DNA from: an uncultured Campylobacter sp.
GTDB lineage: Bacteria > Campylobacterota > Campylobacteria > Campylobacterales > Campylobacteraceae
DNA: 26,668 bases
Direction: 5' to 3'
NCBI RefSeq assembly: GCF_938045465.1
Contig: NZ_CALIBF010000204.1
Coordinates: 1-26,668, forward strand
Shown here: positions 21,699-26,668 of the stretch, piece after piece
Position numbering within the stretch: position 1 is the stretch's first letter
How the letters are laid out: each line of letters starts with the position of its first letter
Made by a program: the position numbers and the translations under genes
Notes under the pieces: generated by a model
Told to the model about the DNA's origin: nothing
Databases searched by the model: none
Seen by the model: the letters and a program-made list of their open reading frames with translations, nothing else

Positions 21699-22379
21699 AT
21701 GGATCTACGAGAAAATATGCTAGGGCAGCTGCGAGCGCTAAGCGAGGAGAAATTGGCGAAATTTTCGCAGCGCCTAATACCCGCGCCGCAGATTTTGGGC
21801 GTGCGCACTCCCGCACTGCGCGCACTTGCTCGCAAAAGCTTCGCCGCTTTGGGAGAGGCGGACGAGGCGCAGCGCGAGCTGCAAAATTATAAGCCCGTTT
21901 TTCACGAGGAGTTCGTGCTAAAGGGCTTTTTCATAATGCTTTTGAAGCAGGATGAGGCGAAATTCGCGCTCGCGAGCGATTTTATCAAAACGATGCCAAA
22001 TTGGGCGGTTTGCGATATGTTCGCTCCGAAATTCAGGGGCGCCGCTCTCGCAGGCGCGCTGCTAAAGCAGGCTAAAAACGGCGTGGACGAGTTTGAGCGG
22101 CGATTTTTCTACGTTTATTTTATGCAAAATATGAGTGCGATCTCGCCCGAGGAATTTTTTAAAATTTGCGCCGCCGAAAGCGACGAGCGGTATTACGTGC
22201 AGATGGGCGCGGCGTGGGCGATAGCGGAGATGTTTATCAAGCAGCGCGAGAGCACTCTTGCGTTTTTGGCGAGCAAGCGGGCGGCTAAATTTGTCCAAAA
22301 CAAGGCGATTTCCAAGATCCGCGATAGCTTCCGCGTAAGCAAAGCCGAAAAAGATGCGCTTTTGAAATATAAAATTTAG
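21699..22379 (+). CDS. DNA alkylation repair protein, AlkD-like (HEAT-like repeats)
   Basis: 226-residue all-helical protein of the AlkD-like / COG4912 family. Family stretches visible are ILGVRTPALRALA near the N-terminus, MPNWAVCDMF in the middle, YYVQMGAAWAIAEMFIK, and the closing VQNKAISKIRDSFRVS. AlkD is a glycosylase that removes bulky positively charged N-alkyl bases using Trp and Asp residues on its concave face. Here the W-x-x-x-D of NWAVCD and the W of AAWAIAE are candidates, but the Asp/Trp set cannot be confirmed by eye, and many family members are uncharacterised. ATG at 21699 has AAAGGAAAG about 3-7 nt upstream. It stands alone, with 96 bp to the next gene. Confidence 0.8.
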   Translation: MDLRENMLGQLRALSEEKLAKFSQRLIPAPQILGVRTPALRALARKSFAALGEADEAQRELQNYKPVFHEEFVLKGFFIMLLKQDEAKFALASDFIKTMPNWAVCDMFAPKFRGAALAGALLKQAKNGVDEFERRFFYVYFMQNMSAISPEEFFKICAAESDERYYVQMGAAWAIAEMFIKQRESTLAFLASKRAAKFVQNKAISKIRDSFRVSKAEKDALLKYKI

Positions 22380-22475
22380 CCGCAGCAGTAAGTGGCGGAA
22401 GCGAAATAAGCTAAAATTAGACGCTGCTTCGAAACCGCAAGTTTTAAAACGCAAAATTAATCCTAAGGAGAGAAA

Positions 22476-22844
22476 ATGTTTAGCAAAGAGTTTTTGGAAA
22501 TTTTAAATTACGAATGTGCCGTGGGCATCGCTACTTGCGCGCACGGCGAGGCTCATATCAGCAACACTTGGAATAAATATCTCGTTATCAAAGAAAACCG
22601 CATTCTGATACCTGCTGCGGGCATGAAAAAGACGCAAAGCAACGTGGAGGCAAATCCAAACGTCGAGCTTAGCGTCGCAACGAAGGAGCTAGCAGGCAGG
22701 TTCGGAGCGGGGCGTGGCTTTGTAGTGAAGGGCACAGCGCGTTTTATTGATAGTGGCGCGGAGTTTGAAGAAACGAAGGCGAAATTTCCGTTTGCTACGA
22801 GGCTACTTGAAATCACGGCTAGTAGCGTAAAACAGGTACTTTGA
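22476..22844 (+). CDS. pyridoxamine 5'-phosphate oxidase-like FMN-binding protein
   Basis: 122-residue split-barrel flavoprotein of the PPOX class. The sequence opens FSKEFLEILNYECAVGIATCAHGEAHISNTWNKYLVI, with the pattern 'V(A/G)IATC..G.PH.SNTW..Y' of small FMN-binding family members, then PAAGMKKTQSNVEANPNVELSVATKEL and GRGFVVKGTARFID. Such proteins bind FMN or a related cofactor as dimers; the true reaction here is unknown, and it is too short to be PdxH. ATG at 22476 has TAAGGAGAG about 4-5 nt upstream, a strong Shine-Dalgarno. No close operon partner; the SDR gene follows after 150 bp. Confidence 0.8.
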   Translation: MFSKEFLEILNYECAVGIATCAHGEAHISNTWNKYLVIKENRILIPAAGMKKTQSNVEANPNVELSVATKELAGRFGAGRGFVVKGTARFIDSGAEFEETKAKFPFATRLLEITASSVKQVL

Positions 22845-22932
22845 GTTAGATAGCGGCGCGATTTGCGATAAAATTTTGCGGGCGAAATCTTAAAGTTAAT
22901 AAAATTTCAAAGCCTGTAAAATTTCGAAGTCT

Positions 22933-22962
22933 GCGAGATCCATAAATCTCGCTCAAATTTTT
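22933..22962 (+). terminator. hairpin with T-run before the SDR gene
   Basis: GCGAGAT (22933-22939) and ATCTCGC (22946-22952) pair perfectly around CCATAA, followed by TCAAATTTTT. It could end transcription from the PPOX gene. A second, overlapping pairing (GCTC at 22951 with GAGC at 22964) would compete with it. Confidence 0.4.
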
Positions 22963-22994
22963 AGAGCATAAATTTACGCATTGAAAGGAAAAGT

Positions 22995-23768
22995 ATGAAA
23001 CGATTAGAGGGCAAAACCGCCGTAATCACTGGCGGAAGCGACGGCATAGGGCTTGGCATCGCAAAGTGTTTCGCCGAAGAGGGCGCAAATTTGATCCTGC
23101 TCGGCAGAAGCGAGGAGAAATTAAAAATCGCGCAGGAGGCATTGGGCGGTTACGGCGTGAAAGCTTACGCGGTAGAGGCGGATTTGGCGCAAAGCAAAAC
23201 GATAAAAGGCCTTTGCGAGCACATTTTAGCGCTACCTCTTAAGATAGATATCCTTGTAAATAACGCCGGGTTGGGAAAATTCGTACCCTTTGAGGCGACC
23301 GACGAAGCTCTGCTGGATGCCCATCTAAACCTAAATGTCAAAGCGCCCTATCTGCTTACTCAGGGGCTTTTGGGCGCGCTTGCGGCTAGCAAGGGCTGCG
23401 TGATCAATATCTCGTCGTATTTTGCGAACAGAATGCTCGTGGGGCGCACCACGACGGCGTATTCGATCACCAAAGGCGCGCTAAATTCTTTCACCAAATC
23501 GCTTGCCTTCGAGGTCGGCAAACTCGGCGTGCGCGTTAATGCCATAGCGCCCGGAAGCGTGCTAACGCCGCAGTTTGAGCGAAATTTAAGCGCGCTTAGC
23601 CCGCAGGGGCGCGAGGCGTTTGAACAGATGGTGCAAAATATCTATCCGCTCGGCAAAATCGGCAGCGCGCAGGACATCGGCGAGGCGGCGGTGTTTTTGG
23701 CGTCGGATGCGGCGAAATGGGTCAGCGGCGCGATATTTGCGATAGACGGCGGACTCACGACGAATTAG
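22995..23768 (+). CDS. SDR family oxidoreductase
   Basis: 257-residue classical short-chain dehydrogenase/reductase. The cofactor motif TGGSDGIG (TGxxxGxG, 12-19) is followed by an Arg at about 38 (LGRSEEK), which suggests NADP(H) preference. NNAG is at 89-92, Asn at about 114, Ser in NISSY at about 140-141, and the YxxxK pair at Y156/K160 (AYSITKGALNSF). The PG region (IAPGSVLTPQF) and the closing VSGAIFAIDGGL are standard. ATG at 22995 has AAAGGAAAAG about 3-7 nt upstream. It could be a 3-oxoacyl reductase-like or sugar/steroid-type enzyme; the sequence does not decide, and it stands apart from any fatty-acid genes. Substrate unknown. Confidence 0.88.
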   Translation: MKRLEGKTAVITGGSDGIGLGIAKCFAEEGANLILLGRSEEKLKIAQEALGGYGVKAYAVEADLAQSKTIKGLCEHILALPLKIDILVNNAGLGKFVPFEATDEALLDAHLNLNVKAPYLLTQGLLGALAASKGCVINISSYFANRMLVGRTTTAYSITKGALNSFTKSLAFEVGKLGVRVNAIAPGSVLTPQFERNLSALSPQGREAFEQMVQNIYPLGKIGSAQDIGEAAVFLASDAAKWVSGAIFAIDGGLTTN

Positions 23769-24145
23769 CCGCGACCGGGCGGAATTTTGGGCGCAGGTTT
23801 TGAAATATAAAATTTTACAGAGGCAAATTCCGCCTCGAGAAATTTTACCCTGCAAAATTTCGCAGCGGCAAATTTGCAATTAAATTTAGCCACGTAGAAT
23901 TTTACGGCGACGAATACTGCTCGCGAAATTCCGCAGCGAAGAAAACGCAGAATTCCGCAATCTGTGGGAATTACAACGTAAATTTTAAAATTTATATTGT
24001 AAAATTTTACGGCGTGCGGTTTGGGCGGAATCTCGCGGCGCAAAATTTGAAGCTGCGATAAAACGGTGCCTACGGGGTTAAATTTAAAAAGCGGCGCCGG
24101 CAGCTGGCTTGAGGTAATTAGAAATTAAACGAGATTGGAGAGGGT
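23769..24145. other. 377-bp spacer with AAATTY words
   Basis: No gene supported. The minus strand has an open frame (23765-24043) whose product is dominated by repeated K-F pairs (VKFY, AKF, VKFL), which is only AAATTT words read in one frame at multiples of three. Small hairpins are present: GAGGC-AAATTCC-GCCTC near 23820-23836, and an imperfect CGTAAATTTTA / TAAAATTTTACG pairing at about 23979-24013. Confidence 0.5.
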
Positions 24146-24739
24146 TTGAGAGTTTTGTTTCTAGCGATTTTAGCGGTGTTTTTGCTCTCTTGCGCGGCGC
24201 TTTTTAACTCGTGCGCGGCTCCGCTGGCGCCCGCGGGCAATGCGCTTAGCGTATATGACATCTACTCCGTAGCGCGCGACCGCCGTAGCGTGAGCGAGGT
24301 CGCTAGCGACAAGCTCATCCAGACTAAAATCCAAAGCAAAATTCTATTTACCAAAGGCCTTAGCAGCTGGGATCTGGAGGTCGAGTGCTTCTACGGCGAG
24401 GTCTATCTCATCGGGCTACTGGATAGCGAAGCGATGCGCGAGCCGCTGCTTGCTTTAGCTAGACAAACCGAAGGCGTGCGGCGCGTGCATACCTATCTGC
24501 GCGTCAAAAAGCCCGAATATCCGTGCAATTCGTTTGAAATTTTTACAAATTTAAAGAAAAATCTCTTTTCCGACACCGACGTTTCGGGCACTGCGGTGCG
24601 CGTGGCGATCGTGGGCTGCGACGTGGTATTTAGCGGCGTAGTAACGGACATTGAGCACGAAAAGCACGCGATCTGGTACGCGACGCATGCTCCCGGGGTG
24701 CAGGACGTGTATTCGTTCCTGCGCGTGGTGAAGGAGTAG
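24146..24739 (+). CDS. BON-domain lipoprotein (DolP/YraP-like)
   Basis: 197-residue lipoprotein with a short signal MRVLFLAILAVFLLSC; lipobox L-L-S-C with Cys at 16 (a second Cys at 23 follows LFNS and fits less well). Two BON domains follow: about 50-120 (ASDKLIQTKIQSKILFTKGLSSWDLEVECFYGEVYLIGLL..., then VRRVHTYLRV) and about 135-197 (the second with VVFSGVVTDIEHEKHAIWYATHAPGVQDVYSFLRVV). BON proteins of this sort bind anionic phospholipids at the outer membrane in E. coli (DolP). Start is TTG at 24146, chosen because GGAGAGGG stands just upstream. A strong inverted repeat follows the stop. It is not in an operon with another gene. Confidence 0.82.
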   Translation: MRVLFLAILAVFLLSCAALFNSCAAPLAPAGNALSVYDIYSVARDRRSVSEVASDKLIQTKIQSKILFTKGLSSWDLEVECFYGEVYLIGLLDSEAMREPLLALARQTEGVRRVHTYLRVKKPEYPCNSFEIFTNLKKNLFSDTDVSGTAVRVAIVGCDVVFSGVVTDIEHEKHAIWYATHAPGVQDVYSFLRVVKE

Positions 24740-24745
24740 GGGGTT

Positions 24746-24787
24746 GCGGTTAAATTTTGATCGCTTCGGTACGGCAAATTTAACCGC
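24746..24787 (+). terminator. 12-bp-stem hairpin after the BON gene
   Basis: GCGGTTAAATTT (24746-24757) and AAATTTAACCGC (24776-24787) are exact reverse complements with an 18-nt loop, 6 bp after the BON gene stop. No T-run follows, so it may act as an mRNA 3'-end stabiliser or weak terminator rather than a classical intrinsic terminator. Confidence 0.45.
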
Positions 24788-25064
24788 TTGCGGCGGGCTA
24801 AATTTAAAAAGATACGCGCTCGGTTCATTAGGCTTGTCTGTGGAGCGCAGGTGCGTATGGAATTAAAATTTATCGACGCGCAAGATAGCGGGGAATTTTA
24901 AAATTTGGATCACGAGCGCGAGCATTAAGTAAATTTAAAGTTGCCTCAGACGATAATTTCGCAGATAAAATTTATGCCGCGAGCGCTCGCCGAAAAGTAG
25001 CGCCAGCGTGCCGATAGAAAGCGCGCCCTATTTAAATGGCGGCTAAATCAAAAGCGGCACGCGC

Positions 25065-25173
25065 GAGCTAAATTTAAAGCGTTGCGTTTTAAAAGCGCTA
25101 AATTTAAAGCGAGTCGCCGAGCTAAATTTAAACGTAACGCGCGCATTGCGAGCTAAAATGAGCTAAATTTAAA
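25065..25173 (+). repeat. cluster of four GCTAAATTTAAA repeats
   Basis: The word (A/C)GCTAAATTTAAA preceded by G occurs with starts at 25065, 25095, 25119 and 25160 (spacing 30, 24 and 41 bp), all in the same orientation. It lies 114-222 bp before the upp start. The direct orientation and tight cluster differ from the palindromes elsewhere. Confidence 0.6.
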
Positions 25174-25202
25174 ATCGCGTTTCCGTTATCGGCAAAATTT
25201 CA

Positions 25203-25214
25203 GCACCATGGTGC
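25203..25214. promoter_or_regulatory. 12-bp palindrome upstream of upp
   Basis: GCACCATGGTGC is a perfect 12-bp dyad 73 bp before the upp ATG and just ahead of the possible TACGAT -10 box. It could be a regulator site; no known operator is recognised. Confidence 0.3.
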
Positions 25215-25286
25215 AAAAGCTCGCGCTAAAACATACGATCAAAATGCCCCAAAGGGCGCAAAATTCAGTAAATTTAAGGAGAGAAA

Positions 25287-25955
25287 ATGAGCCAAAGCCA
25301 AAAATGTACGCACCAAACCGCGCGTGAGCTGCCTAACGTGAGGCTGATCAAGCACCCGCTGATCGAGCATAAGCTCACGATCCTGCGCGATCGGGAGACC
25401 GATCCGTTTCAGTTCCGCATGCTCGTCGATGAGATCAGCTACCTGATGATGTTCGAAGCCACGCGCGATCTGGCGCTGCGCGAGGTGAGCGTGCATACGC
25501 CCGTGGCGCAAACCAGCGCGTATAAGCTCGCCACAAAGATCATGATCTGCCCGATTTTGCGCGCCGCGCTGGGGATGCTAGATAGCGTATTTAAGCTTAT
25601 GCCCGACGCTAGCGTGGGATTTTTAGGCTTTCAGCGCGACGAAAAGACCGCGCAGGCGGAGTTTTTTTACGCCAAGCTGCCCGCCGATGCCGCAGAGCGC
25701 ACCGCAATCATCATCGATCCGATGTTTGCGACCGGCGGTACGGCGATCGATGCGGTTAAATTTTTGCTGAAAAACGGCGTCAAAAAGATCAAATTTATCT
25801 CCATCATCGCAGCGCCCGAAGGGCTTCATAGATTTAGCGAGATCTACCCGCAGGTCGAGGTTTTTACCGCGGCGATCGACGAGAGACTAAACGAGCAAAA
25901 ATATATCGTGCCGGGCCTCGGAGACGCGGGAGATAGGGTATTTAATACGCTGTGA
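25287..25955 (+). CDS. upp: uracil phosphoribosyltransferase
   Basis: Pyrimidine salvage enzyme making UMP from uracil and PRPP in the cytosol; 222 residues, somewhat longer than the usual 208-210. Conserved parts: VRLIKHPLIEHKLTILRD, the LRAALGM stretch, the PRPP loop IIIDPMFATGGTA (about 141-153), and the uracil-binding YIVPGLGDAGDR (about 206-217). The first 15 residues (MSQSQKCTHQTAREL) are an extra tail. The start is still ATG at 25287 because TAAGGAGAG lies just upstream. It is a single gene, preceded by repeats and possible regulatory dyads and followed by more than 700 bp without a clear gene. Confidence 0.96.
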   Translation: MSQSQKCTHQTARELPNVRLIKHPLIEHKLTILRDRETDPFQFRMLVDEISYLMMFEATRDLALREVSVHTPVAQTSAYKLATKIMICPILRAALGMLDSVFKLMPDASVGFLGFQRDEKTAQAEFFYAKLPADAAERTAIIIDPMFATGGTAIDAVKFLLKNGVKKIKFISIIAAPEGLHRFSEIYPQVEVFTAAIDERLNEQKYIVPGLGDAGDRVFNTL

Positions 25956-26668
25956 GATTTGCGCGGCGAAGGACTTTGTGCTGCGCTAAATTTGCGCGAC
26001 AGTATTTTATGCGGCGATAAATTGATCGGCAGCAAACTTTACCGGCAATGGAATTTTACGCGATGCGAAATCTATTTATCAAATATGCGGGTTGTCGCCG
26101 CTCGGAATTCCGTCGCGGCAATAAATTCGGCAGAGCGCGTATTTTTTACAACGCGCGCAATACGTAGTGAAATTTAAAATTTGTAGCGCCGTAAATTTAA
26201 TGCACTTTAAAATTTTAACTCGTCGTAGAATTTGCGGCATTTTGGAATTTATTAAATAAAATTTGAGCTCCGCGATGTATAAAACACATAAATTTCAAAG
26301 TAAGAGAAAGATGAAATAGGGCGGCGGAATTTTATTGCCGTCGAATTCTGCTGCAAAATTCTAGCCGTGCGAGATTTCACGGGGAATTTACCGCGTCAAA
26401 ACTTACGGCAGAGCGGTAGCAAAATTTTAAAATTTAGCTCGCATTTGCGGCGTAAAATTTTGCAACCGCCCGCGCCGCAAATATCACCATTTTAAACCGC
26501 CTTTGATTGCACTGCCACATAGCTCGCGCGCAGCTCGCAAAAAAATTCCGAGCAGTCACGCTTTTCATAGCAGCTTAAAACCCCGCTACCGCCTGCAAAT
26601 TTAGCCCGCTGCAAAATATCTCACAACGTCCGCGCCGCAAAAATTTACAAATCGCAAAATTTGCAAAA
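25956..26668. other. right-edge spacer, AAATTY-rich
   Basis: No gene supported over 713 bp. AAATTY words are dense, and a 10-bp perfect inverted repeat lies at 26443-26482 (arms ATTTGCGGCG and CGCCGCAAAT, 20-nt loop). A short minus-strand frame at 26492-26614 reads like protein (Cys-rich, about 40 codons), but has no Shine-Dalgarno and is bounded upstream by a stop. No clear terminator directly after upp was found. Confidence 0.5.

Larger units (their letters stand above)
24740..25286. other. 547-bp spacer upstream of upp
   Basis: No gene. Besides the hairpin after the BON gene it holds a cluster of GCTAAATTTAAA repeats (25065-25173, with a further copy near 24797), a 12-bp perfect palindrome at 25203-25214, and a GCCC-CAAA-GGGC hairpin at 25246-25257 in the presumed upp leader. 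TACGAT at 25234-25239 is a possible weak -10 box. Confidence 0.55.

Noticed and set aside
23765..24043. 92-codon minus-strand frame with repeated K-F pairs
   Set aside because: The K-F pairs are AAATTT words read in frame; no Shine-Dalgarno and it overlaps the end of the SDR gene.
25959..26177. 72-codon plus-strand frame right after upp
   Set aside because: No Shine-Dalgarno; composition follows the AAATTY spacer.
26492..26614. About 40-codon minus-strand frame near the right edge, Cys-rich and rather protein-like
   Set aside because: No start with a Shine-Dalgarno, a stop just upstream, and too short to judge.

Overview
The window is a piece of an epsilonproteobacterial chromosome, most likely a Campylobacter with relatively high GC (the oral C. 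gracilis / C. showae / C. rectus type). The reasons are gene content (futalosine-pathway MqnC, a MurF with an N-terminal membrane domain, an msbA / cysS / murJ / ruvA / ddl / murF neighbourhood that I recall from Campylobacter), TATAAT-type -10 boxes without clear -35 boxes, and spacers full of AAATTT-type words. The species cannot be fixed by eye.

Layout. (1) 1-3626: a leftward chain of tightly packed genes, SPFH/stomatin-like -> NfeD -> MntA -> HepT -> MqnC. The first two look like a membrane-microdomain pair, the next two are a complete MntA-HepT (type VII) toxin-antitoxin pair, and the last makes menaquinone. (2) 3666-6100: two MFS transporters ending tail to tail 10 bp apart. (3) 6511-12300, leftward: the MsbA lipid exporter, then (further right) the murJ-cysS operon, which ends in a strong hairpin. 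About 1.2 kb between msbA and cysS is non-coding and built of degenerate repeats. (4) 12336-12348: overlapping divergent -10 boxes for murJ (left) and the mla genes (right). (5) 12381-18830, rightward: MCE/Mla lipid-transport genes (STAS-MlaE fusion, MlaF, MlaD, PqiC-like lipoprotein) running into ruvA, ddl, a lone Phd/YefM-like protein and an alpha/beta hydrolase; murF follows after an 840-bp spacer. (6) 21699-25955, rightward: AlkD-like repair protein, PPOX-class flavoprotein, SDR oxidoreductase, a BON-domain lipoprotein and upp, each with its own Shine-Dalgarno and long spacers between.

Together the central genes serve the envelope: MsbA moves lipid A core, Mla moves phospholipids, MurJ flips lipid II, and Ddl and MurF make the UDP-MurNAc-pentapeptide. 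Much of the window is not coding. Eight spacers or edges exceed 300 bp, and they carry AAATTT-core palindromes, hairpins with long perfect stems at gene borders, and degenerate tandem repeats. No tRNA, rRNA, CRISPR array or insertion sequence was seen. Best candidates for new biology are the MntA-HepT pair inside an operon with SPFH/NfeD and mqnC, the lone Phd-like protein in the cell-wall operon, the low-complexity insert in MurF, and the AAATTT hairpin family.
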